From assembly GCF_028689785.1 (NCBI RefSeq), contig NZ_JAQVCN010000045.1:1-41329 (forward strand): a DNA stretch of 41,329 nucleotides, written 5' to 3'. Made by a program: the position numbers and the translations under genes. Every line of letters begins with the position of its first letter. The first letter of the stretch is position 1. The notes under the pieces were generated by a model, which had not been told where the DNA came from, searched no databases, and saw only the letters and a program-made list of their open reading frames with translations. This document shows, piece after piece, positions 1 through 8,032 of this stretch. The DNA comes from Zoogloea sp. (lineage in GTDB: Bacteria > Pseudomonadota > Gammaproteobacteria > Burkholderiales > Rhodocyclaceae).

Positions 1-300
1 AACAAGCCACCGGGCCATGTCGGCCTTGCGGGCGATCAGCTTGTCGGCAAGTGCCGGGCCTGCCCGGGTTTGCGCTCGATGAGCCGGGAGACCTTCGTCT
101 TGTCCGAGCTCACCCGTTGAGTAGCAATCTGCAGGGGATGGACGTAGCCGGCACGGGCGCCACTCATGGGTTCTCAACTTGAAGTCCTGCTGGACGGCAA
201 TGCGCAGATTCTGCCAGATCCCTCCCGTGAGGCGGCCAAGCATGGCCACGACCGAGCTTGCCGCTCACGACAAGCATGGATAGAATCAATGCAGCCATCG
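1..300. other. Left edge without a supported gene
   Basis: No frame on either strand gives a convincing protein here. The open frames present are short, lack ribosome binding sites and overlap the riboswitch or gdx in another frame. One minus-strand frame at about 1-120 could be the remnant of a gene cut by the window edge, but I do not recognise it. The stretch immediately before the riboswitch should hold the gdx promoter; I could not assign clear -35 and -10 boxes. Confidence 0.5.
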
Positions 301-349
301 CGTGGGGACGACCTCACGTCAGACACATTCTGGTTGGGACGACCCTACC
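301..349 (+). promoter_or_regulatory. Guanidine-II riboswitch (mini-ykkC) ahead of gdx
   Basis: Two short hairpins in tandem each display the loop ACGA. The first spans 301-318 with a 7-bp stem (CGTGGGG against CCTCACG) and its loop at 308-311. The second spans 332-349 (GGTTGGG against CCCTACC, one T-T mismatch) with its loop at 339-342. Paired hairpins with ACGR loops are the signature of the guanidine-II class, which binds guanidinium and turns on translation of the downstream gene. The Shine-Dalgarno AGAGG at 358-362 lies only 9 nt after the second hairpin, which fits translational control. The downstream gene is a guanidinium exporter, as the family predicts. Confidence 0.93.
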
Positions 350-368
350 CCCAATGCAGAGGTGCGTC

Positions 369-683
369 ATGGCATGGTTCACTCTTCTTCTCGCTGGCCT
401 GCTCGAAATCGGCTGGGCCATCGGATTCAAATACACGGACGGATTCACAAGGTTCTGGCCCTCGGTGGCAACCTTGTCGTCGATGCTCGTCAGTCTCCTT
501 CTGCTCGCCAGTGCGCTCCGCAGCTTGCCCCTTGGCACGGCCTACGCCATCTGGACGGGCATTGGCGCGGTCGGCACCGTGACCCTCGGAATCATTCTGT
601 TCGGTGAGCCCGCCAGCCTCGGCCGGCTGATCTGCGTGGGCATGATTGTGGCCGGCATCGCCGGGCTCAAGCTGCTGACCTGA
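369..683 (+). CDS. gdx: Guanidinium exporter Gdx (SugE), SMR family
   Basis: This 104-residue protein has four hydrophobic helices, the standard size of a small multidrug resistance subunit that works as an antiparallel dimer in the inner membrane. The N-terminus [17 protein letters not shown] carries the essential Glu13 with Gly10 and Trp16, the pattern separating Gdx (guanidinium/H+ antiport) from EmrE-type drug exporters. [16 protein letters not shown] is the conserved third-helix block. An open frame extends upstream to 258, but it would run through the riboswitch. The ATG at 369 has AGAGG 6 nt upstream and matches family length, so I chose it. Regulation is by the adjacent guanidine-II riboswitch. 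The older name sugE is widely used. Confidence 0.93.
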   Translation: MAWFTLLLAGLLEIGWAIGFKYTDGFTRFWPSVATLSSMLVSLLLLASALRSLPLGTAYAIWTGIGAVGTVTLGIILFGEPASLGRLICVGMIVAGIAGLKLLT

Positions 684-721
684 AGCAGCGGCCCGGCACA
701 CAAGCTCTCGCGGGGCGCAGT

Positions 722-1009
722 TCAGGCGGCCGGGTCCAGGCGCACGATGTCCACGCCCGTCACCTTTCCGTCGATGGCAGCCACCAGCGCAGCGAAGTGC
801 GGAGTGGCCATGTGGCGTTCGAGGGCGGCGTCGTCCTGCCAGCGTTCGATCATCACAAAACTGTCGGGCTTGTCCCGGGTGATGTGCAGTTCGTAGTGCA
901 GGCAGGCGGCCTCGGCACGGCTGGGCGGGATGACCTGATCGAGGGCCCGGCGAACGTCGGCGCGAAACTCGGGTTTGGCAGTGATGGTGGCAACTACGCT
1001 GAGGGACAT
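722..1009 (-). CDS. ABM-domain (YgiN-like) putative quinol monooxygenase
   Basis: The 95-residue product is a single antibiotic biosynthesis monooxygenase (ABM) fold. It starts with a beta strand (SLSVVATITAKPE), has the usual central ITRDKPDSFVMIERWQDD segment and then HMATPHFAAL. Such proteins are small dimeric ferredoxin-like barrels; characterised members oxidise quinols or polyketide quinones without cofactor, but many have no known substrate. The gene follows the ATP-grasp gene by about 40 nt on the same strand and probably shares its transcript. The start is supported by a GGAG about 10 nt upstream. The family is clear, the substrate is not. Confidence 0.8.
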   Translation of the reverse strand: MSLSVVATITAKPEFRADVRRALDQVIPPSRAEAACLHYELHITRDKPDSFVMIERWQDDAALERHMATPHFAALVAAIDGKVTGVDIVRLDPAA

Positions 1010-1048
1010 GAAAAAGCTCCAGTGATGGGAATGGAGGAAACGGGTGGC

Positions 1049-2407
1049 CTAATCGCCCCGCGGCGTGCCACAAGGTACGGCCAACACCGGCGCAAAGCCG
1101 CCGCCGGGAGTGCGAAAGTTGGTGGTCTGGCCCTGGTAGAGGCGCGCGGTGACCAGCTGGACCTGACCTCGATAGGCATAGTTGCGCAGATCCATCTTCA
1201 GGTCCACCGGCGCGCCCTCCACTTCCAGGCGTCGCTCCGAGGGCGGCACCAGGGCCTGGGCGATGTAATCGCCGACGAGGATCTCTGCAAACACCCGGCG
1301 GGTGAGCTTGTCGCCCCGATAAGTGCCCCGGCTGCCAAAGCCCGAGGCCGGCTTGAAGAAGAGCTGGCGCCGCCGGGCCCACAACGCGTCGCTGCGGGCG
1401 GCATCCACCGCTTCGGTATGGGGCACCCCCTGCTGCAGGATCGCGATGGTGGCCTCGTCAGCCCCCAGGCGGCGCAGGGCATCCGCGTCTGAGAGCAGGA
1501 TCAGGTTGCGCTTGTCGGCATACAGGGCATGAGCCCGGGGGTGGGGAGTGATCACGGCGGTGCCGGCCATCCAGGCCTGACGCAGGGCGGCACTGGCCGG
1601 CCCGTCCAGGGCGAAGTCGGTGAGGCGGTTATACACAAGATCCACCGGCTCGCCATGCAAGCTCAGACCGGCATCGCCGTGGACCAGCTCGGCCGGATCA
1701 CAGATGCGGGCGGCGATGCCATGACGCTCGAACAGGCGCTGAAAGAGCAGGAATTCAGGCAGCAAATACTGGCCCTGGGGAGCTTCATCCACGATGGCAA
1801 TGCTGCGCAGGGGCTGCTCGCCCCGCTCAAGCCGCCATTCGCTACGGAACATCTCCACAAAGGCGCTCTCCAGGTCGGCGTGCGGCTCCGGCACGGCGGC
1901 CATGACCCCCGCCACTTCAGGGCAGCACGCCCGCTGGGCGCGCCCCAGGATGGCGTTGAGCAGACCGCCGCCGGCGTTGGTGTTGATCTCGATGAGGCGC
2001 GGTCCGCCCTCCCCCAGGTGGAAGTCGTAGCCCAGGAACACACCCGCGGCCCGGGCCGGCTGCCGGGCCGTGGCAGGCGCCCAGGCCAGCACGGCGTCCT
2101 GCCAGCCCGGCAGGGCCACGACGCGCTCGATGGCCGCGACGATGCGGGCCATGGCGTCCACGTGTGCAGCGGCCACAAAGGCCATGGAGTCGGCAAACAG
2201 ATGGGGGCGGGATTCGGCCAGCAAGGCCTGCAGCGCCCCATCGCGGGGGTCGCGGGCCAGCGTATCCAGCAGCACCTGACGGTCGAGGGACACGCACTGG
2301 CAGCCCGCGTTGAGCGCCTCGGCCGTATCGGTGCACGTGCCGGAGGACAGGACGCTGGCGAGCCGGGCAAGGGCATCGCTGGAAAGGGAGGGAGTCTGGA
2401 CAGGCAC
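1049..2407 (-). CDS. ATP-grasp-like protein of unknown function
   Basis: The 452-residue product resembles circularly permuted ATP-grasp proteins of the glutathionylspermidine synthase type. LIEINTNAGGG (about residues 134-144) looks like the metal and phosphate-binding strand, and FFKPASGFGSRGTY (about 345-358) like the ATP-binding lysine and glycine loop. VDLKMDLRNYAYRG near the end is conserved in related proteins of proteobacteria. Members ligate an acid to an amine with ATP, but the substrates here cannot be read from sequence. I chose the GTG at 2407, preceded by AGGGGA at 7-nt spacing; an upstream ATG at 2491 adds 28 poorly conserved-looking residues and lacks a ribosome binding site. 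It probably forms a transcript with the downstream ABM protein. Confidence 0.6.
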   Translation of the reverse strand: MPVQTPSLSSDALARLASVLSSGTCTDTAEALNAGCQCVSLDRQVLLDTLARDPRDGALQALLAESRPHLFADSMAFVAAAHVDAMARIVAAIERVVALPGWQDAVLAWAPATARQPARAAGVFLGYDFHLGEGGPRLIEINTNAGGGLLNAILGRAQRACCPEVAGVMAAVPEPHADLESAFVEMFRSEWRLERGEQPLRSIAIVDEAPQGQYLLPEFLLFQRLFERHGIAARICDPAELVHGDAGLSLHGEPVDLVYNRLTDFALDGPASAALRQAWMAGTAVITPHPRAHALYADKRNLILLSDADALRRLGADEATIAILQQGVPHTEAVDAARSDALWARRRQLFFKPASGFGSRGTYRGDKLTRRVFAEILVGDYIAQALVPPSERRLEVEGAPVDLKMDLRNYAYRGQVQLVTARLYQGQTTNFRTPGGGFAPVLAVPCGTPRGD

Positions 2408-2530
2408 GGAAGGATCCCCTGAAACGGTGGCAGTGGATTCTAGCAAGCCGGCACCCCATGGCCCTGAACATGGGTCAAGGTCGTGGGGCACCTGCCCCTC
2501 AAGGCTTGCCCCAGCCCCGTGGGGTCGAAT

Positions 2531-4489
2531 TCACTCGACCTTCCCGGCCGGCGGAGGCAGCTGCTCAAGAAAGGCCACCACTTCGGCTTCGACCTTGCTC
2601 CTGCGCATGGGGGGCAAGCTTTGCCAGACGCGCTTACCGTAGGGCTTGGTGAGCATACGCGGGTCGCAGATGGCGAGCACGCCCTTGTCGCGTTCGGTGC
2701 GGATCAGACGACCGGCGCCCTGTTTGACGTTGATGACAGCGCGGGGCAGCTGATACTCCATGAACGGGCTGCGGCCGGATTTCTGCATGTGCTCAATGCG
2801 CGCAGCCAGTACCGGATCGTCGGGCGGGGCAAAAGGCAGCTTGTCGATGACCACCACCGACAGGGCATCGCCCGGCACATCCACACCCTCCCAGAAACTC
2901 TGGCTGGCCACCAGGATAGCGTTGCCGAGCCGGCGGAAGCGGTCGAGCAGCTCGGTACGGGAACCCTCACCCTGGATCAGCAGGGGCAGTTTGAGCTTTT
3001 CCCGCTCAAGCTTGTCGGCGATCACCTCGTGGATGCGGCGCATGGCCCGGAGCGAGGTGCACAGCACAAAGGTGCGCCCGTGGGCAGCACGGATCAGCGG
3101 AAAGGCCACCTCGGCCACGGCGTCCGGATACTCCGGGCTGTTGGGCTCGGGCATGTTCTGGGGCGCGTACAGCACCGCCTGCTCGGGATAGTTGAAAGGG
3201 CTGCCCCATACGGCGGTGTCGATGGGCGGCTCGACCCAGTGCAGGCCCAGCTCCCGGCAGTAATGGCCAAAATCCCGGCCTACCGCCAGGGTGGCGGAGG
3301 TGAAGATCCAGGCCCGGGGGTGGCCATCCATCTGCCGCTTGAAGATGCTTGCGATGGACAGGGGTGTGGCGTGGAGAGCCAGGGACTGGCTGAAGACCTC
3401 GACCCAGCGCACCCAGTCGGTGCCTTCCGGGTTCTGCCAGCGGGCCAGGATCTGCTGCAGCTCCTGGGTGCGGCGCAAGCAGTTGGCGAGGCCTTCGGAG
3501 CGTTCGGCCTGGGTCTCGACGATGGCGCAGAAGCTGGTCAGTTCGGCATCCAGGGCCTCCACAGCTTCGTGGAAGGGCTTGTTGTCGTCGAGCTGGGCGA
3601 AGCCGAAGCGGGCGTTCTCTGCATTAACGCTAAGGCGCAGGTCGCGGGCAGCCTTCTCCAGCTTGCGGGTGGCCTCGATCAGGTCAAGACAATCCCGCGC
3701 GGCAGCCACGGTTTCGGAGCGGGTGTCCCGGGCCAGCTCAAGCAACTGGGAGGTGGATACGCTCTCACCGAAGAACAGGCTGGCAGTTTCAGGCAACTGA
3801 TGGGCTTCGTCGAAGATAACCGCATTGCACGAGGGCAGCAGCTCGCCCATACCCTCATCGCGCAGCATCACGTCGGCAAAGAAGAGGTGGTGATTGACCA
3901 CCACCACGTCAGCATCCATGGCGGCACGGCGGGCGGCGGCCACGAAGCATTCCTTGATGTTGGGGCACTCCTGGCCCAGGCAGTTGTCCCGGGATGAAGT
4001 AGCGAACATCCAGGCGGCGGCATCCTCGGGTACTTCGGGACACTCGGCCTTGTCGCCGCTCTGGGAGATTTCCATGAAGCGCCCGATGGCCCGCAGGTGG
4101 GCCGCGTCTTCCGGCGTCGTGAAGCGCCCGTCAATCAGGTTGCGGGCCAGGTGGTAGTGGCACACGTAGTTGGACCGCCCCTTGAGCAGCGCAACCCCCA
4201 CCGGCACCTTGAGGGCGCCGCGGATGGTGGGTAGATCCCGGTTGAAAAGCTGGTCCTGGAGGGTCTTGGTGCCGGTGGATATGATCACCTTGCCGCCATT
4301 GAGCAAGGCCGGCACCAGGTAGGCGTAAGTCTTGCCCGTGCCGGTGCCGGCCTCGGCCACCAGCACACCGCTCTCCTTGAGGGTGGCGGCGATGTGCTCG
4401 GCCATCTCGATCTGCTGGGGGCGCGGGTTGAAACCGGGAATGGCGGCGGCCAGGGGTCCGTCAGCGGCGAAGGCTTTTTCTACGTTCAT
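2531..4489 (-). CDS. yoaA: DinG/XPD-family DNA helicase YoaA
   Basis: This 652-residue superfamily 2 helicase has Walker A EAGTGTGKT ending at residue 54 and the DEAH box at 227-230. Four cysteines at 110, 170, 175 and 181 are spaced as in XPD/DinG proteins and would hold a [4Fe-4S] cluster. The C-terminal helicase half has SATLAVG, SFWEGVDVPG and QGAGRLIRT motifs. The order and wording match E. coli YoaA throughout, which works with the polymerase III chi subunit in repair of damaged forks. The open frame extends to 4702, but the ATG at 4489 (MNVEKAFAADG) aligns with the YoaA N-terminus and clears the upstream gene, so I used it. It lies 23 nt behind the secretin-like gene, probably in one operon with zapE. 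Confidence 0.88.
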   Translation of the reverse strand: MNVEKAFAADGPLAAAIPGFNPRPQQIEMAEHIAATLKESGVLVAEAGTGTGKTYAYLVPALLNGGKVIISTGTKTLQDQLFNRDLPTIRGALKVPVGVALLKGRSNYVCHYHLARNLIDGRFTTPEDAAHLRAIGRFMEISQSGDKAECPEVPEDAAAWMFATSSRDNCLGQECPNIKECFVAAARRAAMDADVVVVNHHLFFADVMLRDEGMGELLPSCNAVIFDEAHQLPETASLFFGESVSTSQLLELARDTRSETVAAARDCLDLIEATRKLEKAARDLRLSVNAENARFGFAQLDDNKPFHEAVEALDAELTSFCAIVETQAERSEGLANCLRRTQELQQILARWQNPEGTDWVRWVEVFSQSLALHATPLSIASIFKRQMDGHPRAWIFTSATLAVGRDFGHYCRELGLHWVEPPIDTAVWGSPFNYPEQAVLYAPQNMPEPNSPEYPDAVAEVAFPLIRAAHGRTFVLCTSLRAMRRIHEVIADKLEREKLKLPLLIQGEGSRTELLDRFRRLGNAILVASQSFWEGVDVPGDALSVVVIDKLPFAPPDDPVLAARIEHMQKSGRSPFMEYQLPRAVINVKQGAGRLIRTERDKGVLAICDPRMLTKPYGKRVWQSLPPMRRSKVEAEVVAFLEQLPPPAGKVE

Positions 4490-4511
4490 GGATATTCCGG
4501 CAATCGGGCGC

Positions 4512-5300
4512 TCATTCGACGACGTCGACCCGCAACCAGACACCGGCCTGGCTGCTGCGGCTGTCCCGGCCGACACCGACCGTGCCCTGGCTGCCACGGC
4601 TGGCGTCAGCCTGAGTGCCACCCAGCGGAATCCACTCACCCAGGCGCCCGCTGACCATCGTTGCCAGGCGGCTGGTTTCGATGACGCCGCTGGCCCCGAC
4701 ACGCTCCATGTCGGGAGCGATCTCGATGCTCACGCGCTCACCAATGAGTTGGGGCGAGGCCAGAAAGCCGCTGCCCACGTCGGTGTAGCGAACGCTCTCG
4801 ACAGGCTGCCAGCCCCCCGGGCCGGGGCGCCACTCGCGCATGGCCACAGGCAGCGACTGGCCCACGCGGATCAGCGCCCGCCCGCCTTCGACAACCTGCA
4901 CCTGCTGGCTGACGCCCTCGGCCTGCCGGTACTGCCCTGCCCCCCCTTCGAGGCGGAAACGGCTGTGGCCCGGCTCAAGCCGGCCCGACAGGCCCACACC
5001 CCCGCCCTGCCCTTCACTGCTGCGATCCTGGCGCACCGACACCACCAGCCGCCGCAGGGGTGTGTCCAGGGCGTCGAGGGCAGCACGCAACTCGGCCAGA
5101 TTGGCGGGCGACACTCGCAGCAGGATCTTGTCGTCGAGGGTGCTCAGGGCACCGCCGGGCTCCACCAGGGGGCGCAGGGCGGGCACGATCTGCTCCGCCG
5201 GGCGATGCCGCAGGGTGATGATCTCGAGACGGCCCTCGGCGAAGGCAGCCGGAGCGGCCGCCGTCAGGGCGGTGAGGAGACAGGCGGACGACCAGCGCAT
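4512..5300 (-). CDS. Orphan secretin-like periplasmic protein
   Basis: The 262-residue product begins with a signal peptide (MRWSSACLLTALTAAAPAAFA, cut near residue 21). Next comes a small domain (RLEIITLRHRPAEQIVPALRPLV, then LLRVSPANLAELRAALDALD) that reads like the N0/N1 ring-building domain of type II/III secretins. The remainder (about 85-262) has VVEGGRALIRVGQSLP and IEIAPDMERVG stretches resembling the first part of a secretin core, but it is too short for a full outer-membrane gate. No other secretion or pilus gene is nearby. It sits 8 nt after zapE and 23 nt before yoaA. The function is unknown; the secretin relationship is fairly sure. Confidence 0.7.
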   Translation of the reverse strand: MRWSSACLLTALTAAAPAAFAEGRLEIITLRHRPAEQIVPALRPLVEPGGALSTLDDKILLRVSPANLAELRAALDALDTPLRRLVVSVRQDRSSEGQGGGVGLSGRLEPGHSRFRLEGGAGQYRQAEGVSQQVQVVEGGRALIRVGQSLPVAMREWRPGPGGWQPVESVRYTDVGSGFLASPQLIGERVSIEIAPDMERVGASGVIETSRLATMVSGRLGEWIPLGGTQADASRGSQGTVGVGRDSRSSQAGVWLRVDVVE

Positions 5301-5307
5301 CGGTGAT

Positions 5308-6420
5308 TCAATCCACCCGGTGGGCTTCGGCCAGATAGTCGCGGGAGCGCATCTCGATCAGACGGCTCACGGTGCGATGGAACTCGCTGGCCTGACGACC
5401 TTCCACGTAGAGGTCGTAGGCCTGGCATTCTGCGCTGACCAGCAGCTTCACCCGGTGGTCATAGAGCACGTCGATCAGCCAGGTGAAGCGCCGTGCCTCC
5501 GAGGCCATGGCGGCGCTCATCCTGGGCACGCGGGAAAGGATCAGGGTGTGATGTTCTCGGGCAATCTCCAGATAGTCGTTCTGGGAGCGGTTACCGCCGC
5601 ACAGGGTGTCGAAGTCGAACCAGATGACGCCCGGCGCTTTGCGCTGCACCTTGAGCTTGCGCTCCAACACCTCGATCTCCCCAGCCTCCCCCTTGGTACC
5701 GGCGATCTTCTCGAAGTCGCTGGCGAGATGCTTGTCGGCTGCGTCGTCGCCGGGGACCAGAAAGGCGTCCATCTGCTCCAGGGTGCGCAGGCGGTAGTCG
5801 GTGCCATGGTCCACCTCGACCACGTCGAAGCGACGCTTGATCATGTCGATGGTCGGCAGGAAGTTGATGCGCTGCAGGCCGTTGGGATACAGGCCATCCG
5901 GTGGATAGTTGGATGTCATCACAAAAATGGTCCCTCGGGCGAACAGCGCGTCGAGCAGACGCCCGAGGATCATCGCATCGGCGATGTCGGATACATGAAA
6001 CTCGTCGAAGCACAGCAAACGGGTCTGGCGGGCGATGCGGTCGGCAACCTTCTGTAGCGGATCAGCCTCATTGTTGAGGTTCTTCAGATCGTTCTGCACT
6101 TCCTGCATGAAGGCATGGAAATGCACCCGGCGCTTACGCTGGTAGGGCACGGAGTCATAGAAACAGTCCATCAGGAAGCTCTTGCCGCGCCCTACTCCAC
6201 CCCAGAAGTACACGCTGCGGGGCTGCTTGGGCCTCGACAGCAGCTTGCGCAGGGTGCCCTTCCGGGCGGCTTTGAAGGCGACCAACTCTGCGTACAGCCC
6301 CTGCAGGCGCTGGGCAGCGGCGCGCTGGGCCGGATCGGACTTGAAGCCGCGCGCCTTGAGGGTGGCGTCGTAGGCTTCGAGCATGCCGTTTTCGGCAACC
6401 TTGAGGATTCGATGAGGCAT
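5308..6420 (-). CDS. zapE: Cell division ATPase ZapE (AFG1 family)
   Basis: This 370-residue AAA-type ATPase has Walker A GGVGRGKS at residues 74-81 and Walker B LLCFDEFHVSD with the acidic pair at 139-140. These are followed by a sensor region (IFVMTSNYPPDGLY) and the family block FLPTIDMIKRRFDVV. AFG1/ZapE proteins in gamma- and betaproteobacteria act at the division septum, and E. coli ZapE destabilises FtsZ polymers. The upstream start at 6420 keeps an N-terminus typical of the family; the internal Met13 is an alternative and neither has a strong ribosome binding site. It heads a probable zapE / secretin-like / yoaA operon separated from lpd by 110 nt rich in hairpins. Confidence 0.9.
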   Translation of the reverse strand: MPHRILKVAENGMLEAYDATLKARGFKSDPAQRAAAQRLQGLYAELVAFKAARKGTLRKLLSRPKQPRSVYFWGGVGRGKSFLMDCFYDSVPYQRKRRVHFHAFMQEVQNDLKNLNNEADPLQKVADRIARQTRLLCFDEFHVSDIADAMILGRLLDALFARGTIFVMTSNYPPDGLYPNGLQRINFLPTIDMIKRRFDVVEVDHGTDYRLRTLEQMDAFLVPGDDAADKHLASDFEKIAGTKGEAGEIEVLERKLKVQRKAPGVIWFDFDTLCGGNRSQNDYLEIAREHHTLILSRVPRMSAAMASEARRFTWLIDVLYDHRVKLLVSAECQAYDLYVEGRQASEFHRTVSRLIEMRSRDYLAEAHRVD

Positions 6421-6457
6421 CTTGGTGAACGGTTCTTATGGGTACTGCGGATGGAAA

Positions 6458-6523
6458 CGGGGGTGGTGAGGCATTTTACGCCTGACCACCCCCGGCTGAC
6501 GCAGGGGCCGGCGAACCGGCCCC
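6458..6523 (-). terminator. Two hairpins between lpd and zapE
   Basis: Just after the lpd stop codon lies a perfect 8-bp stem, GGGGCCGG with CCGGCCCC, at 6504-6523. On the minus-strand RNA it closes with a UUCG tetraloop. A second inverted repeat of 15 bp with one mismatch lies at 6458-6472 and 6480-6494, around a 7-nt loop. The first is the likely 3' end or stabiliser of the TCA transcript. Neither has a clean run of T on the minus strand, so factor-independent termination is not certain. Confidence 0.55.
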
Positions 6524-6529
6524 CGGCGA

Positions 6530-7951
6530 TCAGAAGTGCAGAGGACGCTTGTCCACCGCCAGGGCGGCTTCGTGGACGACTTCCGACAGGGTCGGGTGAG
6601 CGTGGCAGATGCGCGCCAGATCTTCGGACGCACCGGCAAACTCCATGGTCACCACGGCCTCGCCGATCAGCTCGGAAGCGTTGGAGCCGATGATGTGCAC
6701 GCCGAGGATACGGTCGGTGTTGGCATCGGCAATCATCTTCACGAAACCGGCCGGGGTGCCGGCGCCCAGGGCACGGCCATTGGCCATGAAGGGGATCTTG
6801 CCGACCTTGTAGGCGGCGCCTTCGGCCTTGAGCTGCTGCTCGGTCTTGCCCACCCAGGCGATTTCCGGGGAGGTGTAGATGACCCAGGGGATGGTGTCGA
6901 AGTTGGTGTGGCCCTTCTGGCCGGCCAGGGTTTCGGCCACGGCAACGCCTTCTTCCATGGCCTTGTGGGCCAGCATCGGGCCGCGCACCACGTCGCCCAC
7001 CGCCCACACGCCGGGCAGGTTGGTGCGGTTGTGGCCGTCCACATCCACGAAACCACGCTCGTCGAGCTTGAGGCCGACGGCTTCGGCATTGAGGCCGGCA
7101 GTGTTGGGGACACGACCGACGGACACGATCAGGCGGTCGAACTCGGCCTTCTGGGCGCCGTCCTTGGTTTCGTATTCAACGCTGACCGACTTCTTGCCCA
7201 CCGTAACCTTGCCGACCTTGACGGACAGCTTGATATCGAGGCCCTGCTTGGTGAACAGCTTGAGGGCTTCCTTGGCCAGATCCTGGTCGGCAGCGCCGAG
7301 GAAGCTGTCCATGGCTTCGAGGATGGTGACCTCGGAACCCAGGCGCTTCCAGACCGAGCCCATTTCCAGGCCGATCACACCGGAGCCGATCAGGCCGAGG
7401 CGCTTGGGCACGGAGTCGATATCGAGGGCGCCGATGTTGTCGCACACCAGCTTGTTGTCCACGGGGATACCGGGCAGGTGACGGGCGGTGGAACCGGTGG
7501 CCACGATCACGTTCTTGGCCTCAACGATCTCTTCACCTACCTTGACCTGCCAACCACCGTCGGTCTTGGCGACGAAAGCACCATGACCTGCCAGGAAGGT
7601 GACCTTGTTCTTCTTGAACAGGCCCTTGATGCCGGCGGTGAGCTGCTCGACGATCTTGGACTTGCGGCCGATCATCTTGGCCACATCGATCTTCGGGGTG
7701 CCGACGGAGATGCCCTGCTCTTCGAAGGCGTGGCCAGCCTCTTCGAACAGGTGGGAGGTATGCAGCAGCGCCTTGGACGGGATGCAGCCCACATTCAGGC
7801 AGGTGCCGCCCAGACGGGGTTCGCCCTTCGGATCGGCATAGGGATTGGATTCGGCGCAGGCCGTGTTGAAACCGAGTTGTGCCGCGCGGATTGCAGCCAC
7901 ATAGCCACCGGGACCACCGCCGATGACCAGAACGTCGAATTGCTTCGCCAT
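6530..7951 (-). CDS. lpd: Dihydrolipoamide dehydrogenase (E3)
   Basis: The 473-residue flavoprotein reoxidises dihydrolipoamide on OdhB and passes electrons to NAD+. It has an N-terminal FAD fold ([12 protein letters not shown], residues 9-20), the redox disulfide in [13 protein letters not shown] with Cys51 and Cys56, and a second Rossmann motif ([13 protein letters not shown]). It ends with the C-terminal dimer-interface block HAHPTLSE holding the catalytic His. A start 10 codons upstream (7981) is possible, but the ATG at 7951 has AAGGAAG at proper distance and matches family N-termini. It is third of odhA-odhB-lpd, so this copy most likely serves 2-oxoglutarate dehydrogenase. Confidence 0.96.
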   Translation of the reverse strand: MAKQFDVLVIGGGPGGYVAAIRAAQLGFNTACAESNPYADPKGEPRLGGTCLNVGCIPSKALLHTSHLFEEAGHAFEEQGISVGTPKIDVAKMIGRKSKIVEQLTAGIKGLFKKNKVTFLAGHGAFVAKTDGGWQVKVGEEIVEAKNVIVATGSTARHLPGIPVDNKLVCDNIGALDIDSVPKRLGLIGSGVIGLEMGSVWKRLGSEVTILEAMDSFLGAADQDLAKEALKLFTKQGLDIKLSVKVGKVTVGKKSVSVEYETKDGAQKAEFDRLIVSVGRVPNTAGLNAEAVGLKLDERGFVDVDGHNRTNLPGVWAVGDVVRGPMLAHKAMEEGVAVAETLAGQKGHTNFDTIPWVIYTSPEIAWVGKTEQQLKAEGAAYKVGKIPFMANGRALGAGTPAGFVKMIADANTDRILGVHIIGSNASELIGEAVVTMEFAGASEDLARICHAHPTLSEVVHEAALAVDKRPLHF

Positions 7952-7980
7952 GTGTGTTCTTCCTTGTTCGGATTGAAACA

Positions 7981-8019
7981 AGGCACGGCGGCGGCAGACG
8001 CGCTGCCGCGGCCGTGCCT
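7981..8019 (-). other. Large intercistronic hairpin between odhB and lpd
   Basis: A 17-bp inverted repeat with a single mismatch (7981-7997 against 8003-8019) encloses a 5-nt loop. It fills half of the 82-nt gap after odhB. No T-run follows on the minus strand, so I read it as an RNA-stabilising or processing hairpin, or a partial attenuator that could lower lpd relative to odhB, rather than a terminator. Confidence 0.65.
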
Positions 8020-8032
8020 CAAGTCAGAGAGA

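Noticed and set aside
166-607. Two plus-strand frames covering the riboswitch and gdx in other phases
   Set aside because: They would be translated through the riboswitch hairpins and have no recognisable content; gdx in the third frame is clear.
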